A stretch of DNA of 64,000 nt, taken from contig OZ244870.1 in NCBI GenBank assembly GCA_965221205.1, forward strand, positions 1,612,001 through 1,676,000, in the 5' to 3' direction. Positions 43,844-53,754 of this stretch are shown one piece after another; position 1 is the first letter of the stretch, and the number at the start of each line of letters is the position of its first letter. The translations under genes were made by a program, and so were the position numbers. Source of the stretch: CBDFMG01 sp965221205 [NCBI: bacterium]. Its GTDB lineage: Bacteria; SM23-31. The notes below the pieces were generated by a model. That model worked only from the letters and a program-made list of their open reading frames with translations, made no database searches and was not told the origin of the DNA.

Positions 43844-45786
43844 TTACACTTCACTCAATAAAGTTCGGCTCCACATAAACCCCAGAGCTTCAAGCAGTCG
43901 TATCCGCTCTTGAGATAATTTCTGCTTCGTATAAGCTTTACGTTGTGTACTACACCACAAACCCAAGTTATTATCAACGGGATATTCTTCACTGGCTTGA
44001 GGCCATCTGTCGGGATGTATTTTCCGGTATTCCTGTAAATGATTATAATTCACTCTCCATGATTGCAGCGTTACTTCAATTGTTTCAAAAAGCTCAATGA
44101 TTTCTTTGGTTTCATCGTAGATGTGTACGTCACAAACTCTTGCAGGTAAATCATGGTTTTTCTAATCTCGTTTTCTTCGTCAACTTCTGTCTTTATATCC
44201 TCAATAAAATTATTTGCAGAAATATTTCGGAAATTATTAACAAAGTCAAATATAATGGGTGTGTTTCCGCTGCCAGCCTGAATGCAGCGTCCTATCTGCT
44301 GATAAAACACTCTTGGAGATTCAGTCGGTCTTACAAGGATCACTCCTGCCGCATCCGGAACATGCAGCCCCTCATTTAACATATCAATACAGAACAGTAA
44401 ATGGATACATGTGTCATTTTCATTGTCTGAACTCAAGACACGATACGTTCTCCTTTTCCTATCCCGAAATGCCCTTAAAAACCATTTTTGAACTTCAAGT
44501 TCCATTTCATTTAAATGATTTGTATCCCGGCAGAATACTATGAGTTTATGAACATTGCTTTTAAGGTACTTTGTGAGTATATGGGGAATTCCTTTCGTGT
44601 TTTCCCAATTAATAGCAGCATTCTTAATTGCTTCAAGTTTTTCTTCTTTATCAGCGCTATCCAGATTGTTCTCAGAAATTTTTTGTTTTAGAGTGGTATA
44701 CTCTTCATCCAGTGTCTAGAGCGCTGAAACATAAACGGGCGCTTTTACTATGCCTCGCACAATAGCAGTAATGAGACTTATATGCTCAGCTATGTTACCC
44801 TCAAATAACTCTGATGACATGTCTCTGCTGTGATCAAGATATCTAATCGGTGTCGCGCTTGTTCCAAACACCTTTGAATTTTTGTTTATTTTCAGTAATC
44901 TCTCAACTCCTTTACCCTACACTTTTGAGCCTGGACGATGGAATTCGTCCAACACGATAAGATCATACTGTTTGTCATGGAATGCTTGTGATGAATACCG
45001 TGATACTTTCGCATATGTCATTAATGTGCACTTCGATAAAACAGATCGAAATTTTCCCCTCAATTGATTTAAGATATAATGTGACGGGGCAACAATGATT
45101 GATTGTGTTTTCATAGTATCCGCAATGAGTTGTGCAATGACATAACTTTTACCCGTGCCCGTTGCCTGGATAAGGCACACTTTCCGGTTCTTTTTAAATA
45201 ACTTTACCACATTTTTATAGCTGCGTTCATTATGTGGATACAATTCCAATCGGGGCTCAGTATGACCATTTTTATTGTAACTGCGTAGTAAGTCTTGCTC
45301 AATGGAGTGCCAGGAAGACAACTGAAGATTAAATCTGGATAAGGCACGCGCTCCTTTCACGAAACCATTAACAGCAACCAGCTTATACAATGAACAGGTG
45401 TATTTGCTCTTCCCCTGTTCTTCAAATTTGAGCAGTTCAATTTTTGTGTCGTCATACGTCAAAGGATGCATCCAATTCTTTGCTTGCACTACAAAGGCAA
45501 CGGTATCCGGTGCTTCCGGATGGAACAATAATAAATCTCCTCCCGCATCGCCTTTACCTTCCTGTATTGCAGCTAACCACCCATTGCCTCTATATAACAG
45601 CGCCAAATATTCTACAAACACATAGCCCTTGATTGACGTGTCTAATTGCTCTAAATATGTTTTAGACGCTTTAAAAGATTTTTTTACAATCAATCTTTCC
45701 AGATGATTGATCTCTTCAATATATTTATAAGGCATTCTGCAATGTACAATATTGATTACACTTGAATGCTTATGCTGTTTCCTCAT
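43844..45786 (-). pseudogene. restriction-endonuclease/DEAD-helicase protein with helicase-associated domain, broken
   Basis: One long frame runs from 45786 with two in-frame TAG codons (44917-44919 and about 44716) and one frameshift near 44160. Order of parts: an Mrr/PD-(D/E)xK-like nuclease region (about residues 45-110, GDAGGDLLLFHPEAPDTVAF then VVQAKNW), Walker A IQATGTGKSYVIAQL, DEAD-type motif LIVLDEFHRPG, motif III VFGTSATPIRYLD, motif VI RVFYQQIGRCIQAG, then LFETIEVTLQSWRVNYNHLQ and a helicase-associated domain ending LSQERIRLLEALGFMW. This is a defence-type (restriction-like) architecture. It lies opposite and inside the broken pilus cluster, so it was probably inserted there and later decayed. 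Confidence 0.75.
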
Positions 45787-45851
45787 ACTGAAATGTGCTC
45801 ACCAAACACTATGTGTCGTGAATGAGTATCTCAATATAGATAAGAAAACCA

Positions 45852-45971
45852 TTAAAAAAATCTAATCTTTATAATACTGCGTTTAGGTTTTTCAGCATCC
45901 GGAAGAGCATCTAAAATCCATCTGCCTTGATCGTTAAGGAAATTGGTAAAACCATCTAGTGGGTACTCCAT
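45852..45971 (-). pseudogene. 39-residue C-terminal remnant of unknown gene
   Basis: The frame MEYPLDGFTNFLNDQGRWIL ... SIIKIRFF ends at TAA 45852. The sequence looks like the end of a protein (aromatic C-terminus) but is too short to place. Confidence 0.22.
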
Positions 45972-46019
45972 TGCCGCAATTGTTCCTGCCGAAGATGCAA
46001 GCAGCTGTCTTCCCCGTCC

Positions 46020-46933
46020 CATGATATTCGATTCAACAAAACTCCCGTTGAAATAGATAAAATTAAGCTCGATGCCGAAATCAACAGAAGCAAATTAACC
46101 AATCTGATCGAAGAAAGCTTCGTTGATGCAGTGAACCAGGGTGCACGTGACATCCACTTTATACAGAAAACGGGTACGCACATTGAAATCTATTTCAGGA
46201 TTGACGGCAAGCGGATACTCTGGAATCACAGACCGAAACAAAAGCAGAGGTGATTGCTGCCGTATTGAAAGATCGCTTAAAAAAATATGTAACCCGGTTT
46301 GAGAGAGGCAGTGCGCAGGACGGATTTTTTAAGCGAACAATCTACGGTAGAAAAATCCGATTCCGGGTTTCGATTCTCCCTGTTATCAGTTCAGACTATG
46401 AACGAAAACTCGAAAGTATTGTTGTTCGGGTTCTCGGTGATAAAAATGTAATTTTAGATTTAAAAGAGCTTGGTCTGTTAAAGCATGCTCTAAGCGATTT
46501 TAAAAAAGCTATAGAAAAACCGCAGGGAATGGTGATTCTGACCGGACCGACGGGTAGCAGAAAAAGCGCCACACTGATGGCTGCTCCCAATGCAGTTATG
46601 AGTCCTGAAATTAATGTACTTACTGTCGAAGAGCCGGTAGACTATTTGGTTGAGGGCGCACGCCAGCTTAAGATTAATCCAATAGTTGCTCGTGAGCTCG
46701 GATTCACGGATGAAGAACTATCGGACATTGTTTTTTACACTCCAGTTGGCTGTTCATCGTGCCATAACGGATATCATGGCAGAATGGCTATTCATGAAGT
46801 GCTCCTGTTTACACCGGAAATAAGACGGAAAATACTTGCAATGTCAGAATCGATCGATGAAGAGGCAATTAAAACAATTGCTCTCTTAATAATGGAATGC
46901 TGGTACTCAGAGCATCCCGCAGAGAATATATAA
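46020..46933 (+). pseudogene. type IV pilus / type II secretion ATPase PilB/GspE, broken
   Basis: The N-terminal domain begins RFNKTPVEIDKIKLDAEINR and LIEESFVDAVNQGARDIHF. After a frameshift near 46205 it continues AEVIAAVLKDRLKKYVTRFE and RKIRFRVSILPV. Walker A reads GPTGSRKSATL, where the second invariant Gly is Arg. After TVEEPVDYLVEGARQLKIN the protein jumps directly to ELGFTDEELSDIVFYTPVGC, so the Asp box, Walker B and His box (about 100-140 residues) are deleted. The Cys ribbon survives only in its last part (GCSSCHNGYHGRMAIHEVLL). It cannot be a working pilus motor. Confidence 0.8.
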
Positions 46934-47003
46934 AAGCAGGCAAGATAACCTGTGCAGAGGTTGCCTTTGCAACTGCCGAAGATAACTAAAAAGGAGAAAC
47001 ACA

Positions 47004-47427
47004 ATGAATACGGGAGAAACATTTTTGATCATCGGTGCTGTGCTCATATTCTCAATTCTTTCTGTGTTTACGAATCATGATATTATGGAAACGAGTGGTA
47101 CTGTCATGGAGTCACAAATTATGAACGGTGCAACGGCGATCGCGCTCGGATATATTGAGGATGCAAAACGGTCTCGTATGTGACGAAGTAACGATTACTG
47201 GGGCGGAATCACTCGGTACCGATATTGTGACAGAACCGGCAAATTTGGGAGCTGAAATCGGTGAACAGTATCCGATGTTTGACGATTTTGAGAATTATTC
47301 CGATTCCATAAGCGCTGAATTCATGACCTACAATGTCGTAGCCGTTATTGCCTACGTAGATACGAACAATATGAACGTTTTTCTCATCCAATCTAGACTC
47401 TATATAAGCGGATGGTGGTTAACGTAA
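47004..47427 (+). pseudogene. pilin-like protein, frameshifted
   Basis: From ATG 47004 (AAGGAG upstream): MNTGETFLIIGAVLIFSILS, then TNHDIMETSGTVMESQIMNG and AIALGYIEDAK. A frameshift near 47165 leads to GLVCDEVTITGAESLGTDIV, GEQYPMFDDFENYSDSISAE and FMTYNVVAVIAYVDTNNMNV. The hydrophobic N-terminal helix followed by EDAK.K.FDE..I and a DxFDDFxNY stretch is a recurring pattern of minor-pilin-like proteins in pilus clusters of this phylum. The C-terminus is lost around 47385. Confidence 0.55.
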
Positions 47428-47495
47428 CGTCTCCTTTTCTCGAAGACACAATAAAAACTCATCCACATTTTTAGCCTTTGAGACAATGAAATAGC

Positions 47496-48049
47496 ATAAA
47501 TACGCTCTTGGAAATAGCAGGAACCTGGGGGGGTATCGAAAGTCTGCTGATATTTTCGATGATGACGCTCGTGTATGGTACAATGGATGCTCAGAGCGAG
47601 TTAGTCCGGCCGGTGGCGACACACGACCGAATTCTCAACGTTGCAGATATAATTAATGCCGATATCCGGACTGCAGGTATTGCTGTCCCCAATTCAATTG
47701 ATACGGTTCTTGCCGCCGATTCGACCCAATTCATGTTTCTTGGAGATATCGATAATAACGGTACACCTGATACGCTAAGCTATTTTGTGCAATCCGTATT
47801 AGGAATTTATGGTGATACTCTCTCATTTATAATGTGCCGATTCGACCCCAATGCCGGTAATGAGGAATCCATGGGTAAAGCATCGGTATCATTTTCCTAT
47901 TTTAATGCAGAGGGAAGTCCGACAACATCTTATCTGATATCAGATCGGTGACAACTCAGTTGAGGGTATTTGACATGATCAGCACAAACGAATCGAAACA
48001 TCGTGCATCTTTACAGTGGCGAACATATCTTGTCAATATCGATAGATAG
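47496..48049 (+). pseudogene. pilin-like (PilW-type) protein, frameshifted
   Basis: The frame reads INTLLEIAGTW, a hydrophobic helix with LLIFSMMTLVYGTMDAQSEL, then LNVADIINADIRTAGIAVPN, then DSTQFMFLGDIDNNGTPDTL and FVQSVLGIYGDTLSFIMCRF, typical of the PilW-type minor pilins (ADIRRAGI, DxdnnG). The end TTSYLIS shifts near 47935 into IRSVTTQLRVFDM, with the closing segment to 48049. The normal start is lost: the only upstream ATG (47486) meets TAG two codons later. Confidence 0.6.
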
Positions 48050-48062
48050 GTGCGTTACGATT

Positions 48063-48313
48063 ATGGGAAGAGCAATAACAATTTTACTGGCAGGATTTAT
48101 TATGATTCTAAGTGACTATAGGAGTAACATGCGCGATTTAGCAACCATTTCAGCAGCCGGTGCATACGATGTTATTCAGAAAAACAGGCAAAACTCGTTG
48201 CAGAAAGCTGCTCCCGTGTTGCCCTTACAAAGCTTGCGCTTGAGCTTGGGTGGAGAGATGAACTTCTCGATGTTGCGATTGCAGGAGGTACTGCAGATAT
48301 CAGAGGGTATTAA
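48063..48313 (+). pseudogene. PilX-type pilin-like fragment, frameshifted
   Basis: MGRAITILLAGFIMILSDYR starts at 48063 with a pilin-type hydrophobic helix. The natural continuation lies in another frame from about 48170 (SEKQAKLVAESCSRVALTKL then ALELGWRDELLDVAIAGG) to TAA 48311. In related minor pilins the corresponding stretch is the SG.E.AL region after the helix. The open frame that spans this segment and runs on into the next gene is out of register here and should not be taken as one protein. Confidence 0.5.
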
Positions 48314-49490
48314 GCATGCGAATGAACTGCAGGGCGGTTTCCCGGTCAGTCAGGAGGAATTATTCCAATACGAAGCGCTTATTTTCGGCGATATAGAGGC
48401 TTCATATTTTACGATTGATCAGCTTGAAATGGTTGAACGATTTGTCAGAGACCGAGGTGGTGGATTTTTAATGCTGGGTGTCAAAAACTCATTTTCTGAA
48501 GGGGATTACTGGAACACACCTATCGCAAATATCCTCCCTGTTGTTCTTGATCCTTCCCGGAAACAGATTATCATGCCGGATTATTCCGGAACCGGTGAAA
48601 CTGATGATAATGCAGGATTCAATTTTGTACCGACAAGGTCCGGTTATGACCATCCGATTTTGAAACTTGTGCAGGATATCGGTAACAATAGAGCACTCTG
48701 GAATGAAATGAATAAACTTACCCACATAAATCTTTACGGAGGCGTCAAACCAAGAGCAGTCACGCTCGCAGAAAAAAAGAAAGATGGTGAGTCAACCGAG
48801 CCTCTGCTGGTAATTCAACGGTATGGAAAAGGGCAGGCGGCGACATTAGCATGGCGATGGCAGTTGCAGCGCAATGCCGATGACATGTCCCATGAGCGGT
48901 TCTGGCGCCAGTTAGTACAATAGCTGGTATCTTCGACTCCGAACCGGGTTAATGTCAGTCTCGATAACAATGTCTCTGCACCAAATGACGATTTGACGAT
49001 CAGAATCAATGCATTTGATGACGCGTTCGAAGCGGTTGAATTTGCTGATATTGAGGAACAGTTACCGATCCGTTCGGTACAGTCCATTCAGTTACCTTCC
49101 ATCCCGATCTCTCATCAACAGGTGGTTACAGCGCATCATACATACCTGAAGATCCTGGCGTATATGAGGTACATGTTACCGCCAAAAAAAATGATACCCA
49201 GCTTGGTAAACAGTCAATAAGTTTTCTCAGCAGAGATTCGAAATTGGAATTTTTCAATGCAGCATTAAAGAAACAGTTTCTCCGGAATCTTGTGGAGGCA
49301 AACGACGGAGTCTACTATGAACCGTGAACCGTCTGATTTCACGCAAATTCCCGGCAACCTGATTATCAGAAAAACGAGTACGTCTGTTTTCAGAACCGAA
49401 TATATTTGGGATATGCCGCTCCTTTTTATTCTGGCAATTATCATATTGGCATTCGAGTGGTTTTACAGAAGACGAAAAGGTTTACCGTAG
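48314..49490 (+). pseudogene. glutamine-amidotransferase-like membrane protein, C-terminal part, broken
   Basis: The frame begins inside a protein (ANELQGGFPVSQEELFQYEA, LIFGDIEASYFTIDQLEMVE, RFVRDRGGGFLMLGVKNSF), the GATase1-like part of VWA/BatA-type membrane proteins. Then comes LVIQRYGKGQAATLAWRWQL, an in-frame TAG at 48921, a continuing Ig-like part (VNVSLDNNVSAPNDDLTIRI), a frameshift near 49105, PGVYEVHVTAKKNDTQLGKQ, another break near 49325, and a final membrane helix MPLLFILAIIILAFEWFYRR. The N-terminal membrane and VWA-like parts are absent. The function is unknown; relatives sit in MoxR/DUF58-type operons. Confidence 0.62.
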
Positions 49491-49504
49491 GTGTCTTAAA
49501 AAAG

Positions 49505-50553
49505 ATGTATCAAACCAAAATGAAACAATTCATCAAATTTTATGCCAGTGTACTAATGGTAACTGTGTTCGCTGTGAGTACGTGTTTTGCACAAAAGGCA
49601 TCCGACAGATATGCCATTTTGATTGGCGGTTCGGGGTGGAGTGAGGAATACTCTGCAAAGTATAAAAAATACTTTATCGACACCCGGAAAGCACTTATTG
49701 AAAATTTTGGATTTTCCGAATTGCATGTTTTAATGTTAACGGAATCAATTACAGAGACCGATCGGCAATTCATCAGTATGTCCCATGCAGAATTTATTCG
49801 TGAAGAATTCACTCTGCTTGCTGAAGACATTTCTACGGATGCGGTGGTTTTTGTTATTCTGTTCGGTCATGGGAGTTTCGATGGAAAACACGGAAAATTC
49901 AATATTCCCGGAAAAGATCTGACAGATGCGGATTTTGCGGGACTTATTGACAAATTAGCGGCAGATCGTATCGTGTTTATCACTACGACACAGGCGAGTT
50001 TTCCTTTTATACAGACACTCAGTGAAAAAAACCGGATTATTATAACCGGATTATTATAACCGCAACAAAAAGCGGCACACAGAAAACCGAAACCGTGTTT
50101 CCGGAATTTTTTGTCGAGGCGCTCGGGTCGCCTGCCTCAGACATCGACAAAAACGGTGACCTCTCGGTACTGGAAGTGTTTAAGTTTGCATCCGAAAAAA
50201 CAGTCCGGTTTTTTGAAGATAAAAACCATCTTGCCACTGAACACTCTCAACTCGAGGATACCGGAGACCGTCGTTCATTCCGGTATTCAGAACTCGAAAG
50301 CAATGCAGAAGGAAATCTGGCGTCGGGAACGTATCTGAAACGGAGGCGTGATGTTCTTTCCAATACAGTATCGGAGAAATTCGATACTGAACTGTTGGAA
50401 ATAATGGAGCAGCAGGAGCAGATTGAATTCAACATTTCTGAACTGAAAAGCGCAAAACAAGACATGTCGGAGCAAGAATATTTCGAACGTCTGGAAAACC
50501 TTCTCATTAAACTTTCTCTCCTGACCGAAGAACTTGAAAATAAAAAAAATTAA
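49505..50553 (+). pseudogene. exported C13/caspase-like peptidase family protein, frameshifted by a 14-base duplication
   Basis: From ATG 49505 or 49520, a signal peptide (ending CFAQK) leads into RYAILIGGSGWSEEYSAKYK and VVFVILFGHGSFDGKHGKFN, the catalytic-His region of C13/caspase-like folds. The nucleophile region reads RIVFITTTQASFPFIQTLSE, with no Cys at the expected end of the strand, as in some family members. At 50032-50059 a tandem duplication shifts the frame. The correct continuation ATKSGTQKTETVFPEFFVEA, an EF-hand-like DIDKNGDLSVLEV and a coiled C-terminus end at 50553. Without the duplication it would be about 345 residues. Confidence 0.7.
50032..50059. repeat. 14-base tandem duplication causing a frameshift
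   Basis: CCGGATTATTATAA occurs twice in direct succession (50032-50045, 50046-50059). Removing one copy restores the frame KNRIIITATKSGTQ, so it is a recent slipped-strand mutation inside the C13-like gene. Confidence 0.9.
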
Positions 50554-50708
50554 GTTGATTTTTCCCTCAATTTGATTTACACTGCGACAGGAAACATTCC
50601 TAAACTACTAAGATATTTGTTTCCAACAAGATAATTCATTCGAAGTTAAAAAGAGGAACTTGCATTCGTTACGCAATGTTATATGAGCAGCATTGAAGAG
50701 AAGACAAT

Positions 50709-51389
50709 ATGGATGATCTGATATCAATTGTGATTCCGACGCTGAATGAAGCCGAAGTAATTGTCAATCTTATTGATGATTTACAGCAAATGATGGAAAA
50801 TGTTGAAATTATTGTTGTTGATGGCGGCAGTACAGATAGTACGGTGGAGCGAATAAAGGATAAAATAAATCTCATACAGGCCCCTCGTGGAAGAGCATTG
50901 CAAATGAATGCCGGAGCAGCAGCAGCCTCCGGTTCAATTTTGTGGTTTCTCCATGCGGATTGCATCCTTCCTCACAATGCAGAACAATTGCTCCGGGACA
51001 CTCTGAGAGATGAATCTATAATAGGCGGTGGATTCCGGTGGGGATTGCTGGGCGAAAAGTGGTATTACGGACTGGTAACTTTTTGCGCTCATATTAAAAA
51101 CCTAATCCGAAGAAACCTTTTCGGTGATATGGGAATATTTGTCAGAGCCAATATGTTCAATAAATTGGGCGGATTTGCCAATATCTCTTTTCTTGAAGAT
51201 GTTGAATTCAATAACCGGCTTAAAAAACAGGGAAAGACAGTCATTGTTAAAGAAATCATCTATTCATCCGACAGGCGACTGCTCATCCAAGGTCCGATGA
51301 GAACATTTTTCAGAAATCATGCAATAAAAATGGCCTATAAATTGGGATTGTCTCTCGAATTTCTCCGGAAAATTTATTACAGCAAGTAA
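50709..51389 (+). CDS. TIGR04283-type arsenosugar-cluster glycosyltransferase
   Basis: This 226-residue GT2-family glycosyltransferase begins ISIVIPTLNEAEVIVNLIDD and has EIIVVDGGSTDSTVERI, IQAPRGRALQMNAGAAAASG and LWFLHADCILPHNAEQLL. It continues with GDMGIFVRANMFNKLGGF and LEDVEFNNRLKKQGKTVI. The RGRA.QMN.GA and HAD stretches define the subfamily that occurs with arsenosugar synthesis and related cyanobacterial clusters. It is the first gene of a tight five-gene run to 55146. The exact sugar donor and acceptor are not known from sequence. Confidence 0.88.
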   Translation: MDDLISIVIPTLNEAEVIVNLIDDLQQMMENVEIIVVDGGSTDSTVERIKDKINLIQAPRGRALQMNAGAAAASGSILWFLHADCILPHNAEQLLRDTLRDESIIGGGFRWGLLGEKWYYGLVTFCAHIKNLIRRNLFGDMGIFVRANMFNKLGGFANISFLEDVEFNNRLKKQGKTVIVKEIIYSSDRRLLIQGPMRTFFRNHAIKMAYKLGLSLEFLRKIYYSK

Positions 51390-51399
51390 AGGTTTTGTT

Positions 51400-52242
51400 G
51401 TGGAAGGCACCAAAAAAACATATCTGTTTATTATTATACTTTTACTATATTCAGCAGTTAACGTGACTGCAGCCGATTTTGACCATTCATTATTTGACGA
51501 ACTTCTGCACAACAATGTCAATGATGGTCTCGTAGATTATCAATCTATAAAAGGCAAAGATTCAGTACTACTTCTCGATTATCTGGAATTACTCATGAAT
51601 GTCGAACCAGATAAATTTGAGACATGGGGGGAAAATGAAAAATTAGCATTCTGGATCAACGCATACAATGCAATAACGCTCTATGCAATAGTCGATAACT
51701 ATCCGATTCAGTATGGCGGACTACCCGCACGAGTGCGGTTTCCTCAAAATTCGATACGGCAGATCAAAAAAGTCTGGGACACAGTCCATATCAAGGTTAT
51801 GGGGCGTGAACTGACCCTGAACAATATTGAGCACGAGATTCTTCGCAAAGAGTTTCAGGATCCTCGTATACATTTTGCAATTGTCTGCGCGTCAATCGGA
51901 TGTCCCCGGTTGCTGGATAGAGCATTCTTTCCTGATACCCTTGACGATCAGCTTGATGCGGTCACCAGAGATTTTATAACGGATGATATCTATGTTTCGG
52001 TCAATCCACAGCGCGGTGAAGTGACAGTATCGTCTATATTTGACTGGTACAAGGAAGACTTTACTACACAGAACCCGGATGGTTGGGTACAGAATTATGG
52101 CAGGAAAGAACGAGGCTTTGTTGAATTTATCACGTTTTATTTGCAGGGTATTCCCGAAAAACTTGACTCTATACATACACTTAAACTGAAAATAAAATAC
52201 TTTGACTACGATTGGTCGCTCAACGAATGGAACAAGCAGTAA
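51400..52242 (+). CDS. DUF547 protein, exported
   Basis: The start is GTG 51400, ten bases after the glycosyltransferase stop, with AAAGG seven bases upstream. The signal peptide ends VTAAD. The DUF547 domain spans nearly the whole 280 residues: FWINAYNAITLYAIVDNYP, LTLNNIEHEILRKEFQDPRI and HFAIVCASIGCPRLLDRAF, with RGEVTVSSIFDWYKEDF near the end. The Cys and His in this region are conserved in the family and suggest an enzyme with a papain-like layout, but no reaction is known. DUF547 genes recur in arsenosugar-type clusters, matching its place here. Confidence 0.88.
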   Translation: MEGTKKTYLFIIILLLYSAVNVTAADFDHSLFDELLHNNVNDGLVDYQSIKGKDSVLLLDYLELLMNVEPDKFETWGENEKLAFWINAYNAITLYAIVDNYPIQYGGLPARVRFPQNSIRQIKKVWDTVHIKVMGRELTLNNIEHEILRKEFQDPRIHFAIVCASIGCPRLLDRAFFPDTLDDQLDAVTRDFITDDIYVSVNPQRGEVTVSSIFDWYKEDFTTQNPDGWVQNYGRKERGFVEFITFYLQGIPEKLDSIHTLKLKIKYFDYDWSLNEWNKQ

Positions 52243-52290
52243 AATCAATAATCTTTCAGATACACAGCGTACACTGATCGGAAAAATTTT

Positions 52291-53019
52291 ATGACACCAC
52301 CGAATGCACTCCTGATTTTTGCAAAATATCCCGAACCGAAACAAGTCAAAACACGCTTATATCCGGATATCTCATATGAACATGCGGCAGGATTATATAG
52401 AGCAATGGTCGAGGATATTTGTGATTCAGTCTGTGATTCGAGTGATTTCGACGCTATTGTATATTTTACTCCGGAAGCAAAACAAGAGGCTTTTCAGGAG
52501 TGGCTTATCAGCCGGCTGACCCTTAAAGTGCAGCATGAAGGAGATTTGTCGGAGCGGCTTACAAGTGCATTCGATGAACAGTTCAATGCGGGTTATAAAA
52601 ATGTTGCAGCAATCGGCGCTGATTGTCTCATTCTGTCGGAACAAGAAATTGGTAATGCTTTTAGGGAACTCGATACAAATGACGCAGTAGTAGGGCCGAC
52701 AGAGGACGGTGGATATTATTTGATCGGATTGTCGAGAATGATTCCCGAGTTGTTCAGCAATATTTCCTGGAGCAGCGAGCAGGTGTTTTCACAGACAAAA
52801 CGGATTCTGCACTCTCTTAGGCTACAGTCCCGTACCCTTGAATTGAAATACGATATCGACACGTATGATGATCTTAAGCGATTCGTCGGGGATAGTTGTG
52901 ACGGCAATGCTGCCAACATGCTCAATACACTGAATTATTTTGAAAAGAATCAGGTTGATTCTCATAAAAAACATCAATTCTCACATAGTGTGAATGATAG
53001 AAAACAGATAAAAATTTAA
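52291..53019 (+). CDS. TIGR04282-type arsenosugar-cluster glycosyltransferase (DUF2064)
   Basis: This 242-residue nucleotidyl/glycosyl-transferase-like protein of the DUF2064 type has ALLIFAKYPEPKQVKTRLYP (the family signature with KTRL), then the middle QHEGDLSERLTSAFDEQFNA, VAAIGADCLILSEQEIGNAF, AVVGPTEDGGYYLIGLSR and WSSEQVFSQT. GADCP is GADCL here. It is the second glycosyltransferase of the run. The last 25 residues are a basic tail without family counterpart. The start ATG 52291 is 48 bases after the DUF547 stop. Confidence 0.88.
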   Translation: MTPPNALLIFAKYPEPKQVKTRLYPDISYEHAAGLYRAMVEDICDSVCDSSDFDAIVYFTPEAKQEAFQEWLISRLTLKVQHEGDLSERLTSAFDEQFNAGYKNVAAIGADCLILSEQEIGNAFRELDTNDAVVGPTEDGGYYLIGLSRMIPELFSNISWSSEQVFSQTKRILHSLRLQSRTLELKYDIDTYDDLKRFVGDSCDGNAANMLNTLNYFEKNQVDSHKKHQFSHSVNDRKQIKI

Positions 53020-53043
53020 CAATTTAATCCAAAGGTCTTGATT

Positions 53044-53736
53044 ATGAGTGAACAAATGGACGGAAAAGGCAAAATACGCAAACTGGCGGTACTTGCTCTT
53101 ATCATCGGTGGCGTCATATCGGCATTCTATTTTACACCACTTGACCTCTCCCATTTTACGCCAACAAATGTCAAAAATTTCATCCTCGGATTCGGAATTT
53201 ATGCACCAATCGTTTTTTTAACGATTTACACACTCCGCAGTGTTTTGCTCTTCATGCCGGTTTTTGTCGTTTCACTCACAAGTGGACTGGCATTCGGGCC
53301 GTTTTGGGGATGGTTGCTCAATGTTACCGGAGCAACGCTGGGGGCAACCGCGTCCTTTTTGTTTGCTCGCTATTTCGGCGGAGAATTCTTACAAATGATT
53401 CCCGGCATGCGGTCGGGTACGCTTGAAAAATTCAGCGAAAAGGTTGCTGAAAAAGGATTTCTTGTTGTACTGCCCATGCGTCTTATTGGCATTCCGCCGT
53501 TTGATGTTGTTAATTTCGGATGCGGATTGAGCAAAGTAAAATTAAGAGATTATATTGCCGCGTCATTCCTCGGAATGCTGCCGGGCGGATTTTTCACAAC
53601 GTATCTTGGGTCAAGTCTTGAAAACCCGTTGTCTGCAAAATTTTTTGTAGCACTTGCAGCTTTTATTCTGCTTATGTTTGTCCCGTATTCCTATAAAAAA
53701 TTCAAGAAAACGAAGAATGAAAAGATTTCTCAATAA
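53044..53736 (+). CDS. TVP38/TMEM64 (VTT domain) membrane protein
   Basis: This inner-membrane protein of about 230 residues, starting at ATG 53044 (AAAGGT upstream), has an N-terminal helix (LAVLALIIGGVISAFYF). The VTT/SNARE-associated domain contains FMPVFVVSLTSGLAFGPFWG, LGATASFLFARYFGG, LPMRLIGIPPFDVVNFGCGL and LGMLPGGFFTTYLGSSL. VTT proteins are proposed lipid scramblases or transporters. The gene lies in the arsenosugar-type operon just before the FAD oxidoreductase, an adjacency seen widely for TVP38 and mercuric-reductase-like genes. Confidence 0.92.
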   Translation: MSEQMDGKGKIRKLAVLALIIGGVISAFYFTPLDLSHFTPTNVKNFILGFGIYAPIVFLTIYTLRSVLLFMPVFVVSLTSGLAFGPFWGWLLNVTGATLGATASFLFARYFGGEFLQMIPGMRSGTLEKFSEKVAEKGFLVVLPMRLIGIPPFDVVNFGCGLSKVKLRDYIAASFLGMLPGGFFTTYLGSSLENPLSAKFFVALAAFILLMFVPYSYKKFKKTKNEKISQ

Positions 53737-53754
53737 TTTAATTTGGAGAAGAAT

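Noticed and set aside
48003-48923. A single 306-residue protein spanning 48003-48923
   Set aside because: Its first third is out of frame relative to a pilin-like gene (SEKQAKLVAESC... in another frame), and its last two thirds start inside a GATase-like protein. The length comes from chance openness across two pseudogenes.
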